A DNA stretch of 19,528 bases from CAZOZK01 sp964584245 (GTDB lineage: Bacteria; Patescibacteriota; Microgenomatia; UBA1400; PJMF01): NCBI GenBank assembly GCA_964584245.1, contig CAZOZK010000005.1, forward strand, positions 1 to 19,528, read 5' to 3'. The position numbers and the translations under genes are program-made. Below the pieces are notes generated by a model. That model was not told the DNA's origin. It did not search any database and saw nothing but the letters and a program-made list of their open reading frames with translations. The stretch's first letter is position 1. Each line of letters starts with the position of its first letter. Below, one piece after another: positions 1 to 8,101 of the stretch.

Positions 1-1037
1 TTTGCCCAAATCAAAAAACTAAACACAATAGCAAACACACATAGCACAGTAATAATTTTGCCAGCGGTATTTAAGTAGAGTGAGAGGATGCCCAAAAATG
101 CACTGGTGAACCAGTAAAATACGGCGATTCTACGTCTGCCCCAGCCAAGCACGTCAAGCAATTTGTGGTGTAGATGCCCCCGATCGCCCCAGATTGGTGA
201 TTTTCCTGCTTTGAGTCTGCGCGCAATAGTAAAAATGGCGTCTGCGGTTGGCAATGCTAGCACCATGAGGGTAGTTGCCACTTTTGCGCCGGATAATATG
301 GCGAGCACTGCCAAAAAATATCCAGCTAGTGAGCCGCCACCATACCCAGGCATAGTTTTTTGGGGATACCAGTTCCAGAAAAGGTATCCTGCGTATGCAC
401 CAGAAACGATAAAACTCAGATGTGCGGTGTTAAATTGTGTAGGATCATCAATAAATTGAAAAGATAAGAAGCCAATGATGAGCGCGGCGACGCTGACAAA
501 TCCTGGCAGTTGGCCATCAACACCTTTAGACCAGTTCACAATATTCATGTTCCAGATGATAAAAATGACGGCAAAAAGATCGGCGATGACCCATATTTCC
601 CGAGCACCAAGCAAACCAAAAAATGAGTAACTAATTTTCCAGGTATCCAGATGAATAACTCCTGGTCCAAATGGATTGGTAATGTAGCCAATGCCAATGC
701 CCGAAAGTACCACAATTAATGCAGCTGCTAGCCCAGCTCCGAGTCTCCATGCGGGATGAATGTCATACAAGTCATCAAAAAATCCGGTTACCGCGAGTAC
801 AAATGCGCCGAGTAGAATCCCAATGAGTGCTTGGTCAACTTGTAGTAAAAAAAGTGAAGAAATCAAAATTGTCAGAAAAATAATAACGCCTCCACCTCTG
901 GGAACAGCGGTTTTATGAGTTTTTTTAATGTGGGTTTGTTTTGCAGGATCCTCAACCCAATTATTTTTTTTGTACCAGTGAATAATCACCGGGCTGATTC
1001 CTAAGGCGAGTAGTGTTGCAAGAAAAAATGCTGCCAT
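1..1037 (-). CDS. TagO/WecA-like undecaprenyl-phosphate phosphosugar transferase (3' end cut by window edge)
   Basis: Integral membrane protein of the MraY/WecA/TagO family, which moves a sugar-1-phosphate from a UDP-sugar onto a polyprenyl phosphate at the inner face of the membrane, the first step of a surface glycan. I translated 345 codons without a stop; the C-terminus lies off the left edge. Seen: many hydrophobic segments; the Mg-binding GFFDD motif (Asp88, Asp89); a polar loop NWSKGVDGQLPG (about 167-178); and the cytoplasmic HLHH motif (288-291) preceded by PTADAIF. In the family the loop normally reads DGxDG; here the first Asp is Lys171, while the second (Asp174) is kept. The ATG at 1037 begins 17 nt after the upstream gene ends and no Shine-Dalgarno is visible. 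Last visible gene of the metG operon. Family is firm; the exact substrate and the activity are not. Confidence 0.85.
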   Translation of the reverse strand, partial: MAAFFLATLLALGISPVIIHWYKKNNWVEDPAKQTHIKKTHKTAVPRGGGVIIFLTILISSLFLLQVDQALIGILLGAFVLAVTGFFDDLYDIHPAWRLGAGLAAALIVVLSGIGIGYITNPFGPGVIHLDTWKISYSFFGLLGAREIWVIADLFAVIFIIWNMNIVNWSKGVDGQLPGFVSVAALIIGFLSFQFIDDPTQFNTAHLSFIVSGAYAGYLFWNWYPQKTMPGYGGGSLAGYFLAVLAILSGAKVATTLMVLALPTADAIFTIARRLKAGKSPIWGDRGHLHHKLLDVLGWGRRRIAVFYWFTSAFLGILSLYLNTAGKIITVLCVFAIVFSFLIWA

Positions 1038-1054
1038 ATTTTTTTGATGTGTAT

Positions 1055-1420
1055 TTACGTAACGAGCATTAAAATTCTAATTTGACTGAGTACGAGCGTG
1101 AGAACAATCCCCACAGAAGTCCAAGTAAATAGCTGTAGTAGCAAGGTATGTTCTTTTTGTAGTTTATACGAAATAGTGGTGTGCAGTGCGCTGATGAATA
1201 GCAGCAACCCAGGAAACAGAAAAATCCACTCTTTTGCTACCAGTTGCTGTGCTGGCGTCGGCAGTGTGTAAAACAAAGGGATAACGGGCTGGAGTCGAAA
1301 GTAGCCACTTAGAGACAAGAGCATACTGATCATGGTGATCAAGTAAATACTGCCCAACGGAGTTTTTAATTCTTTTGGAATACTCCATCTCCATTGTATT
1401 CTAGACTGAAATTCTGCCAT
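1055..1420 (-). CDS. Small membrane protein of unknown function
   Basis: A 121-residue protein with three probable membrane spans (about 24-40, 64-80 and 93-115) and a short basic N-terminus. Between spans 1 and 2 is a proline/aromatic loop, QPVIPLFYTLP (about 44-54), followed by QQL. I recall similar short proteins with a PLFY-x-LP loop in Microgenomates genomes, but I do not know a function. An in-frame ATG at 1429 would add three residues, but that ATG lies inside a perfect TATAAT; with the start at 1420 the hexamer sits 7 nt upstream, as at other genes here. It lies between the GT-C gene and the TagO-like gene, so a role in the same envelope pathway is possible but only inferred from position. 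Confidence 0.7.
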   Translation of the reverse strand: MAEFQSRIQWRWSIPKELKTPLGSIYLITMISMLLSLSGYFRLQPVIPLFYTLPTPAQQLVAKEWIFLFPGLLLFISALHTTISYKLQKEHTLLLQLFTWTSVGIVLTLVLSQIRILMLVT

Positions 1421-1427
1421 GGTCGCC

Positions 1428-1433
1428 ATTATA
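1428..1433 (-). promoter_or_regulatory. Candidate -10 (TATAAT) for the small membrane protein gene
   Basis: Reverse-strand TATAAT, 7 nt before the ATG at 1420. No good -35 is seen (CAAACA at 17 nt spacing). If used, the mRNA would be leaderless and would allow expression of the last two envelope genes independently of metG. Confidence 0.45.
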
Positions 1434-1435
1434 CG

Positions 1436-3130
1436 CTATAGAGCGTGTGTTGTTTGTTTTTTCCACAACTCAAAGTCGTGAAAGTTTGTATTGAGAATGT
1501 ATTCTTGGGTGAGTAGGTCTTGCAGGCCAATAAGTGGTTCACTTTCATTTTTCATCACTACAATAAAGTGTGGTTTCTGAGCTAAAACTGCTTGCATTGT
1601 TTCATCATAGACTTTGAGATCTTTGATATGGAAACTCACCGTGAATCGACCGGTAGGGATTTTTTTGGCAAGTGCATAGAGCTCAGGATTTGTGCCCCAA
1701 ATGAATAAATAGGGATCGTCACTATTCATAATAATTTCTGCTGCATGATAGTTGTCTTTCATGCGTCCACTGAAACTTTCATTGTAGGCATTTTGAGACA
1801 TTGAACCAGTTAGATATGAGATTGTTCGCTGGTAATACTTCATGGTTGGATACAAACCAACTTCTAACGTCGTTAATACACCAATGAATACTCCAATCAT
1901 AAAAAGCGAACTGATGATTGCCGTGTAGGTAGTGATTTTTGTACTGGATTTTTGTAGCAATTTTTTTGCATTGATTAGTAATTCTCCAAGCAGTAATGCC
2001 AGTGGTGGAACTACTTGCAAAAAGTAATGGGGATAGGGTCGGTTGGATAATAATGATGCAAACAGTGCCAACACAAACCAGCTCAGAATAAATTGAGTTC
2101 TTGGTTTAAACAGTTCACGCAACAGTGTGAGTAAAATCAACACAAAGACTGTGAGTGAAAGCTTTACCGGCAACGTGTACGCGATTTGTAGCCAAGCATA
2201 ATTAAATTGTGGCACCCAAGTTTGGACGTAGTGGAAGTTATACAGTAACCCAAAGTTGAGATATGCCTGAAGTGTGCCGCGCGAGTAAAAATAGAGAATT
2301 GATGCGCCAATACTGAGAATCACTGCGAAAGTTATGGCAAATACAGCTAGAAATTGGGTGGCAAAAAAGGTGCGTTTTGCTTTGGTTGACAATGCGGTAA
2401 GAGAGATTTTATTGGTGATAGAAAACCAACCAATTGCTAAAAATGCAGCAACGTCAAAAAGTGCTGGAACTTTGGTCAGGATTGCTAATCCAAATAAAAT
2501 ACCGGCAAAGAAATAGATTAGCCAGTTGTGGGAGAGTTGTTTTGCTTGGTTGTTTTTTGATGAGGAATCTACCAGCGCAGAAAAATAACTTGTCCGCGAA
2601 AGGAGTGACCCTGCAAATAAAATAAAGCCCATCACAAATAATTCACCATTGGGGATATTTCCTTCAAACCATGGCAATGTGGTGAGAATTACAAAAATGA
2701 GCGTGGACAGGCAAGCTGGCCAGACTTTTTTAAACAAACGAAGCGCAAATGTATAAAAAGCGGTAGTGGCTATAATCATCCAACCGAGTAACAAGACTCT
2801 AAACCAAAATTGATTGGGGACCATGGCCAAGAAATAAATCAGCGGTGTTTTGTGGTCAACAATATCTGCATACAAACGGCTACCTTCAGATAATGCATTG
2901 CCAATAGTCAAGTAAATTGCTTCGTCACCATACCAGTAGGGTTCAAAAAAGTTGGGGATGCGTAACACTACCACTATAAGTAGCAAAACTAATAACGGAA
3001 TTTCGCGATCAAGCGATGTATCAATTTTAAGACAGGTTTTGCAAAACAATTTAAACAGCGGAAACTTCCAGAGCACTTGTGCGATTGGGTGGAGGAATTT
3101 GGTCACAACTTGGTTTGAGTTCTCGCGCAT
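1436..3130 (-). CDS. GT-C family membrane glycosyltransferase (PMT/ArnT-like)
   Basis: A 564-residue polytopic membrane protein. Enzymes of this fold use a polyprenyl-phosphate-linked sugar and act on the outer face of the membrane. Seen: a first long hydrophobic stretch at about 43-58, then a loop containing YGDEAIY (Asp69, Glu70), matching the catalytic Asp/Glu position of the PMT_2/ArnT group, then a DHKTPLIYF motif (92-100) typical of this group in bacteria. About ten more hydrophobic segments follow, and a soluble C-terminal part begins near residue 440. Length is normal for the family. The start lies 48 nt after the GT2 gene, with a weak CATACT hexamer just upstream and no Shine-Dalgarno. 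The acceptor (lipid, glycan or protein) cannot be told from sequence. It probably works with the neighbouring GT2 and TagO-like enzymes. Confidence 0.85.
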   Translation of the reverse strand: MRENSNQVVTKFLHPIAQVLWKFPLFKLFCKTCLKIDTSLDREIPLLVLLLIVVVLRIPNFFEPYWYGDEAIYLTIGNALSEGSRLYADIVDHKTPLIYFLAMVPNQFWFRVLLLGWMIIATTAFYTFALRLFKKVWPACLSTLIFVILTTLPWFEGNIPNGELFVMGFILFAGSLLSRTSYFSALVDSSSKNNQAKQLSHNWLIYFFAGILFGLAILTKVPALFDVAAFLAIGWFSITNKISLTALSTKAKRTFFATQFLAVFAITFAVILSIGASILYFYSRGTLQAYLNFGLLYNFHYVQTWVPQFNYAWLQIAYTLPVKLSLTVFVLILLTLLRELFKPRTQFILSWFVLALFASLLSNRPYPHYFLQVVPPLALLLGELLINAKKLLQKSSTKITTYTAIISSLFMIGVFIGVLTTLEVGLYPTMKYYQRTISYLTGSMSQNAYNESFSGRMKDNYHAAEIIMNSDDPYLFIWGTNPELYALAKKIPTGRFTVSFHIKDLKVYDETMQAVLAQKPHFIVVMKNESEPLIGLQDLLTQEYILNTNFHDFELWKKQTTHAL

Positions 3131-3135
3131 AGTTT

Positions 3136-3141
3136 AGTATG
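3136..3141 (-). promoter_or_regulatory. Weak candidate -10 (CATACT) before the GT-C gene
   Basis: Reverse-strand CATACT ends 5 nt before the ATG at 3130. It fits the short spacing seen elsewhere in the window, but it is only a partial match and no -35 is visible. The 48-nt gap (3131-3178) holds no hairpin that I can see. Confidence 0.25.
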
Positions 3142-3178
3142 CAACAAAAATCTGCCTGACGCTAGAGTTAGACTTTGG

Positions 3179-4675
3179 TTAGACCTTTTCGGTCACTTTA
3201 TACTCAATGTATTTTCCGAGCATAAGTCTTGTGTGAGCATCAATTCCTGGCAAAGCTGAGAAGAAAAATCCAACAATTGGGAGGAGCAAAAACTCAAGTG
3301 GTTGCAAAATATATGAGAGTGGATTGTATTTGTTTGGGCGTGGTGGTCGATTTATGGCATCAACAACAAAAATGGCAACCATAGATACGAGCGACAGTGT
3401 GAGCAGTAGCGAGGTGACTTGTGGGAGTGTTTTGCCCAAAACGGTTCGACTAAAATTCTCGTTGAGCAAAGGTGGCAAAATTGCAGAAACAGTAATAGCA
3501 AACCAGTTAACAGGCCACAAAAAATGGTCCTCAATTACTTTTGAAATGCGAATTGTTTTATCCCAAAAAGGAATTTTTTGAGCGAGCACATACTGGCGAA
3601 TAATATAGGCATCATCACTGACACCCCAGGCCCAACGCTTGAGTTGTTCGTACTGATTTTTGAGTGTGTTCCAGGTGCCATCAGCTTCAGCAGCATCAGA
3701 AAAAATAGGCAAGAAAATTGGCTGAACCTCAAAATTGCCATCTTTGGCAAAATAGGATTTGAAAAAAAGGCGATAGTCTTCTGGAATCACATCGGTATCC
3801 CAATAGCCAATGTCGTGGACGTGTTTGAGCGTGGTGGTGTAGGTCGAAAAGTTTACCAAGCGATCTTTGCGCATGAGGATATAAAGCTGGGTCACAGAGA
3901 AAATTGAGGCCAGTACGCGCACCGGCGCTGGTACTTTCCAGATGTTGTTGTAGAAAACGATACCGCCCTGCCAGATGGTGTTGTAAGGCTTGGTGGTGGT
4001 CAAAAATTCGTAGGCGATAGCACTAAAATAATGGTGGTGGAACAGCGCGTCGGCGTCTTCACTGGTTATAGTAATATTTTCGATGGGGATTTTTTGCTCA
4101 TCAACCAAAATGGTTTTGGCTTGTTTTGCACCCCAGCAAGTATTTGAGGATTTCCCTTTAATTTCGCCTTGGATGTCAGGGTGAAACGTGGTCATGAGAT
4201 TGCCAAAGGTATGTTTAAATTTTGCTTCCAGTGCTGCGGCTTTTTCTTTGGCTGCGGCTCCCTCACGGACTTCAAATGAAACCATGATGTGCATGTTTTT
4301 GAGCGGATACGATTGTTTGCTGAGCGCGGTGAGTGTTCGTTCGAGTGTAGAAATTGGTTCCTTGTAGGTTGGGACGATGATGAGGTGATGGAGTGAGTTC
4401 CATTTGGTTGGAAATCGAGCTTTGATGTCGGCGAGCCAGTCGAAGGCACTAGCTGCACGGACTTTGAAGTGAGCCATGACGGAGAGGACCGCGAGCGTCA
4501 GCGAGCGGTAGAGCCAATAGACTGCAAATGTAATCACATAATAAGCGACCAATGTTGGTACCACAAACGATCCCCAAAATGGAAATAAAATCAGTGACCA
4601 AGAGACAAAACCAGGGAGTATTTCAAGAGCTCGTTTAGTTCGAATCGGGTGGCGCAAGAAATATTTTCGGATCAT
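3179..4675 (-). CDS. Membrane-bound GT2 glycosyltransferase (cellulose synthase-like)
   Basis: A processive-type family 2 glycosyltransferase that would use a nucleotide sugar in the cytoplasm. From the ATG at 4675 it has 498 residues. Seen in order: N-terminal membrane spans (about 22-70); the GT-A domain opening with IIVPTYKEP (about 99-107); SEDADALFH (205-213), providing the DxD metal/nucleotide motif; PEDYR (298-302), a candidate catalytic-base ED pair; QLKRW (344-348), a variant of the Q-x-x-RW motif; then two to four C-terminal spans. An upstream ATG at 4714 is possible, but 4675 makes the classic 4-nt ATGA overlap with the tatD stop, implying translational coupling, so I prefer it. 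Product is likely a surface polysaccharide or a lipid-linked sugar; the sugar is unknown. Confidence 0.87.
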   Translation of the reverse strand: MIRKYFLRHPIRTKRALEILPGFVSWSLILFPFWGSFVVPTLVAYYVITFAVYWLYRSLTLAVLSVMAHFKVRAASAFDWLADIKARFPTKWNSLHHLIIVPTYKEPISTLERTLTALSKQSYPLKNMHIMVSFEVREGAAAKEKAAALEAKFKHTFGNLMTTFHPDIQGEIKGKSSNTCWGAKQAKTILVDEQKIPIENITITSEDADALFHHHYFSAIAYEFLTTTKPYNTIWQGGIVFYNNIWKVPAPVRVLASIFSVTQLYILMRKDRLVNFSTYTTTLKHVHDIGYWDTDVIPEDYRLFFKSYFAKDGNFEVQPIFLPIFSDAAEADGTWNTLKNQYEQLKRWAWGVSDDAYIIRQYVLAQKIPFWDKTIRISKVIEDHFLWPVNWFAITVSAILPPLLNENFSRTVLGKTLPQVTSLLLTLSLVSMVAIFVVDAINRPPRPNKYNPLSYILQPLEFLLLPIVGFFFSALPGIDAHTRLMLGKYIEYKVTEKV

Positions 4676-5574
4676 GCGAGTATTGTACCAGGTATAGTAG
4701 TGATATTGAAACACTGGCTCGTATTTTCTAAGATTGTTTCGGGTGATACATCGAATAATTCACAGACAAATTTCCCGGTGGCCTCGATCATGTATGGTTC
4801 ACATTTCTGGCCTCGATAGGCTTGTGGTGCCAAGAACGGGGCATCTGTTTCGACAAGTACTCTATTTTTGGGGATGAGTGGTGCCAAATCTCTCAGTACT
4901 TGTGCTGATGGATACGTTACATTGCCAGCAAAACTCACGTATGCGCCTCGAGCAATCATTTCGGTCACATAGCTTGAAGGGCCTGAAACACAATGCAAAA
5001 TATATTTAAGACCAGGAAACTCTTTGGTGACTTCCAAGATGTCTTGATACGCTGAAAGTTCTGTTTGTGATGTTTGTTGTGAGTCTACTTGAGCAATGTC
5101 ACGCACGTGTAAGATTACTGGCTTATCCTGTAGAGTATATGAAGGATTTGATACGAGCTCCAACTGTTGTCTAAAAGCTACTAGCTGGTTTTCACGCAGC
5201 TGTTCAAATTGTGGATGGGTTCTGATGCGAAAGTAATCGAGGCCAATCTCACCAATTGCGACAAGCTGGCTGGCATTATGGTGGGTTAGCAACTTGCTGA
5301 GCGCGTAAATTTCTTGTGTAATATAGTCTTCAGATACCACAGTGGCATCTGCTTTGTCATGGCCTTGCCAAAAACAGGGATGAATTCCAATGGCAGCAAA
5401 AAGTTTTTCGTCACTCTGCGCAGCGATCTCTAAGGCCAATTTACTAGTTTCCACCTCTGTGCCAACCACAACACTGCCAATAACGCCGTGCTCTTGGGCA
5501 ATGCGCCAATGGGTTTGCCAATCGCTAGACAATGGCTCTAAATTATAGTGGCAGTGGGTATCGAATATGTGCAT
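4672..5574 (-). CDS. tatD: TatD family metal-dependent DNase
   Basis: TIM-barrel metallohydrolase of the TatD/YcfH family; characterised members are 3'-5' exonucleases or DNases, and the physiological role is often unclear. All expected metal ligands are present: the H-x-H pair in DTHCHYNL (His7, His9), GEIGLDYF (Glu109), ILHVRD (His156), ILHCVSG (His194) and VETDAPFLAP (Asp244). At 300 residues it is longer than the usual 255-265, owing to extra residues around 70-105 and 143-175. It starts 25 nt after metG, has at best a weak AAAGG in front of the ATG, and overlaps the GT2 start by 4 nt. A metG-tatD order is common in bacteria, which supports the call. The GT2 gene that follows is probably only co-transcribed, not functionally linked. 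Confidence 0.92.
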   Translation of the reverse strand: MHIFDTHCHYNLEPLSSDWQTHWRIAQEHGVIGSVVVGTEVETSKLALEIAAQSDEKLFAAIGIHPCFWQGHDKADATVVSEDYITQEIYALSKLLTHHNASQLVAIGEIGLDYFRIRTHPQFEQLRENQLVAFRQQLELVSNPSYTLQDKPVILHVRDIAQVDSQQTSQTELSAYQDILEVTKEFPGLKYILHCVSGPSSYVTEMIARGAYVSFAGNVTYPSAQVLRDLAPLIPKNRVLVETDAPFLAPQAYRGQKCEPYMIEATGKFVCELFDVSPETILENTSQCFNITTIPGTILA

Positions 5575-5599
5575 AGCGGCCTTTGTATGATCTTAAAGC

Positions 5600-7084
5600 C
5601 TACAGCTCTAATCTGGGGAACAACGGTGCAAATTTAGAAATTGATGGTGCCAAGAAATGATCCAAGATAGTTTGAGAAGTTTTGGGCAAAAATGGTTGTA
5701 GATGATACGCAAATGTCAAAATTTGCTCAATTGCTTTGAGCAAAATAGCAATCTGCTCATCTCCCTCAAGTGTCCATGGCTTTGTCTCGCTCAAAAATCT
5801 ATCTAATGCCGTAACTTGCTCAATAACCTGTGAAAGAGCATCAGAAATACGAATTTCCTCAAGCGCTTTGGCAAAATCTACAGTAAAAGCATTCGCTGGA
5901 TTAGCAACTTTACTCAAGTGGGTTTGTTGCACTTGTGCTATGTGCTCTTCGTACTTAGGTTCAAGTTGGGTTGCTTTGGCCACTAACGCAGCTACGCGTG
6001 AACAGACATTTCCAATTGCATTGGCAAGATCGGCTGTGTAGACATCGCGGAAGCGCTCATGCGTAAAATCTCCATCACTATGCGTTGGAATCGCTTTGAG
6101 TAAATAGTAGCGGATTGGCTCTAGACCATATTTTGCCACTGCCTCGTATGGATCAATCACATTTCCCAGCGATTTACTCATCTTCTGCCCATTGGTCGTA
6201 ATATATCCATGTACGGAAATTATTTTTGGTAGTGTGAGTCCTGCAGAGAGTAGCATACCGATCCAGTAGACCGAGTGAAACCGATTAATACCTTTGCCGA
6301 TAACATGAAGATCAGCTGGCCAAAATTTTTCCCAATTCTTCTCATCATATCCCCAGCCAATTGCGGTCATGTAGAGAGTAAGGGCATCAAACCAGACGTA
6401 CATATTTTGAGTTTTGTCGCCAGGAACCGGCACGCCAACGCCGCGGGCGCGTTCAATCGATCGACTAACACTAAAGTCCTCAAGACCTTGGTCAATAAAA
6501 CCGAGCATCTCGTTGCGAAACTGGTCTGAAACAATCAGCAGCTCATTTGAAGTTATTAACTCGCGGATTTTGTCTTGATATTTCGAGAGTCTGAAAAAAT
6601 AATTTTCTTCTTCAATTAATTCTGGGACCGTGTTTGGATGTTCTGGACAATGGCCATCAACTAAATCACCTTCTGTATAAAAACTCTCGCACCCCACACA
6701 GTACAAACCTGAATATCTTTTTTTATAGATGTCGTCACTGGCATTGCAGAGTTCCCAGAGCTTTTGCACGCCTGGCCAATGCAATTTTTCATCACTGCCA
6801 CGGCGAAAACCGGTGAGAGAAATGCCAAACTCAGCATAGGCATCTTCAAAAATTTTTGAGTACTTATCTAAAAATGGCTGTGTTTCCATGCCAACTTTTT
6901 CTGCTGACTGCACGTTTTTCAAGCTATTTTCATCTGCTCCCGAAGTAAACGAAACCTCTTTGCCCAGCAATCGCTGATAGCGCGCAATGGTATCCGCCTG
7001 AAACCACTCGAGTACATGGCCCAAGTGTGGCCTGGCATTGACATAGGGAATTGCGGTAGTGAGGTGATAGGTTTTGTTTGGCAT
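5600..7084 (-). CDS. metG: Methionyl-tRNA synthetase
   Basis: Charges tRNA-Met with methionine in the cytoplasm. The 494-residue protein has the class I Rossmann fold with the HIGH box as HLGH (20-23) and a perfect KMSKS (301-305). A single zinc knuckle, CVGC...CPEH (Cys129, Cys132, Cys146, His149), lies in the connective domain. The helical anticodon-binding domain follows (about 345-490). It lacks the C-terminal EMAPII-like tRNA-binding domain, so it is the compact form. Variants include TSGADENSLKN, where most bacteria read TGTDEHG, and GKGINRFH, where many read GKDIIxFH; I recall both from candidate-phylum genomes. First gene of the leftward operon, with an extended -10 just upstream and no Shine-Dalgarno. 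Confidence 0.97.
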   Translation of the reverse strand: MPNKTYHLTTAIPYVNARPHLGHVLEWFQADTIARYQRLLGKEVSFTSGADENSLKNVQSAEKVGMETQPFLDKYSKIFEDAYAEFGISLTGFRRGSDEKLHWPGVQKLWELCNASDDIYKKRYSGLYCVGCESFYTEGDLVDGHCPEHPNTVPELIEEENYFFRLSKYQDKIRELITSNELLIVSDQFRNEMLGFIDQGLEDFSVSRSIERARGVGVPVPGDKTQNMYVWFDALTLYMTAIGWGYDEKNWEKFWPADLHVIGKGINRFHSVYWIGMLLSAGLTLPKIISVHGYITTNGQKMSKSLGNVIDPYEAVAKYGLEPIRYYLLKAIPTHSDGDFTHERFRDVYTADLANAIGNVCSRVAALVAKATQLEPKYEEHIAQVQQTHLSKVANPANAFTVDFAKALEEIRISDALSQVIEQVTALDRFLSETKPWTLEGDEQIAILLKAIEQILTFAYHLQPFLPKTSQTILDHFLAPSISKFAPLFPRLEL

Positions 7085-7096
7085 GTGCTTGAAATG

Positions 7097-7102
7097 ATTA
7101 TA
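7097..7102 (-). promoter_or_regulatory. Extended -10 promoter of the metG operon
   Basis: Reverse strand: TGC followed by perfect TATAAT, 12 nt before the metG ATG. A partial -35, ATCACA, lies at 7121-7126 with 18 nt spacing. The predicted 5' leader is only about 5 nt, which agrees with the absence of a Shine-Dalgarno sequence. Confidence 0.6.
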
Positions 7103-7177
7103 GCATTTGTGATTTTTTTATGTGATCGGCTGCTGGCATACGTAATAAGTATGTATTGGTTAGCAATCCGTAAGGTG

Positions 7178-7183
7178 TATGAT
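7178..7183 (+). promoter_or_regulatory. -10 (TATGAT) for the 7191 gene
   Basis: TATGAT lies 7 nt before the ATG at 7191, with TTGGTT (7156-7161) as a partial -35 at 16 nt spacing. It is divergent from the metG promoter within a 106-nt gap (7085-7190). A leaderless mRNA is predicted. Confidence 0.45.
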
Positions 7184-7190
7184 TTTTACT

Positions 7191-7601
7191 ATGGGCGAGT
7201 TTTTGCCAGTTATTAATCGAAAAGGAACGAATGTAACTCTAACTATGTATGTATTCGAATATTTGCGAATACGTAGTGAAAATCGTGCCGGATACAAAAA
7301 AGAAGTTAGTTTTCCCGATCATGAAGAAACACTCGAGATTTTAGAATTAGCTTTTGGTTCTCATATTGTACTTAAAGTATTTTTTCGCCAATCACAACAA
7401 GAAATTGATGCATTTTTATTAAATTGTCATAGTTTTTATATAGAGAAAAAGTCTTTAGATCCAGATGTTTCACTGCATCAAATTATGAATGAAGTAAAAT
7501 TCCCAAATAAAAAAACTAAAAAGAAACCTAAAAAGTCATTACTTATATTTAAGAATAAAAATAGATACCACCTCACAGATCAAGAGCCATCCTATGAGTA
7601 G
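7191..7601 (+). CDS. Hypothetical soluble protein with a lysine-rich tail region
   Basis: A 136-residue protein that I do not recognise. No membrane span or signal peptide is seen. Residues 5-75 look like mixed strand and helix, with an acidic HEETLEILELAF stretch. Near the C-terminus is a strongly basic run, KKTKKKPKK (about 107-115), that could bind nucleic acid or be a flexible tail; that is a guess. The coding sequence is richer in A and T than metG or tatD. The start at 7191 is chosen over an in-frame ATG at 7179 because TATGAT sits exactly 7 nt upstream and overlaps the earlier ATG. Its last 63 nt overlap the end of the convergent membrane-protein gene. The overlap and lack of homology leave some doubt that it is expressed as drawn. 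Confidence 0.6.
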   Translation: MGEFLPVINRKGTNVTLTMYVFEYLRIRSENRAGYKKEVSFPDHEETLEILELAFGSHIVLKVFFRQSQQEIDAFLLNCHSFYIEKKSLDPDVSLHQIMNEVKFPNKKTKKKPKKSLLIFKNKNRYHLTDQEPSYE

Positions 7602-8093
7602 TGGTGCTACAAGCCAAACCGAAACATCTCCAGTAATTTGTATCCATACCAAAAGTGTCAACGCAATACTGGCAAATAATCCTCTTCTTGTGTGCAAAAA
7701 CAAAAATGATAAACAGAAAAGGCTGGCTAAAAATACCAACGCAAGCAATGGCATGTAAGAGTTTGCAAACAGCAAATTTTGAACTTGAACTGGATGCACC
7801 AGCGAGAGAAAAATATAGAGAGCGATACTAAAAAATGTGCCAATTCCAAAGGTGGGAAGTTTTTGTTGATATAGCTTGAAGAGATTCAAAAGTGTGGTGG
7901 CATTTAAGACTTTACCGGCACTTAACACATCAGCAGACTTAATAGTTTTTTTACCAAATGAAATTTCACGCGCGAATCTATTTGTAAATCCACTCTTTGG
8001 TGGTTTAGAATTTTTCAAACGAGATTGCGCGAGTGGTTTAGCAATAGATGGCACAGTTGATGAAGTCGAAGCTGTTTGTTGCGGGTAGAACAT
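7539..8093 (-). CDS. Membrane protein of unknown function with a polar N-terminal half
   Basis: A 184-residue protein. The first 75 residues are polar, rich in Ser, Lys and Pro, and probably disordered or cytoplasmic. They are followed by about four membrane spans (81-99, 112-133, 139-155, 158-181), with a HTRRG turn at 134-138 that suggests a cytoplasmic loop. I recall similar small proteins in Microgenomates genomes but no assigned function. The start codon at 8093 has TATACT 8 nt upstream and no Shine-Dalgarno. It overlaps the 3' end of the plus-strand 7191 gene by 63 nt. It faces the 8133 gene through a 39-nt shared promoter region. Confidence 0.7.
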   Translation of the reverse strand: MFYPQQTASTSSTVPSIAKPLAQSRLKNSKPPKSGFTNRFAREISFGKKTIKSADVLSAGKVLNATTLLNLFKLYQQKLPTFGIGTFFSIALYIFLSLVHPVQVQNLLFANSYMPLLALVFLASLFCLSFLFLHTRRGLFASIALTLLVWIQITGDVSVWLVAPLLIGWLLICEVVSIFILKYK

Positions 8094-8101
8094 ACTATGT
8101 T

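Noticed and set aside
163..459. 98-residue plus-strand open frame over the left edge
   Set aside because: It is antisense to the TagO-like gene, whose conserved GFFDD, KGVDGQ and HLHH motifs are on the minus strand.
1164..1394. 76-residue minus-strand frame inside the small membrane gene
   Set aside because: Out-of-frame shadow with a non-hydrophobic, unstructured composition; the 1055-1420 frame has clear membrane spans and a promoter-supported start.
4676..4714. Longer start for the GT2 gene
   Set aside because: The ATG at 4675 gives an ATGA overlap with the tatD stop; the extra residues are aromatic-rich and lie over the tatD C-terminus.
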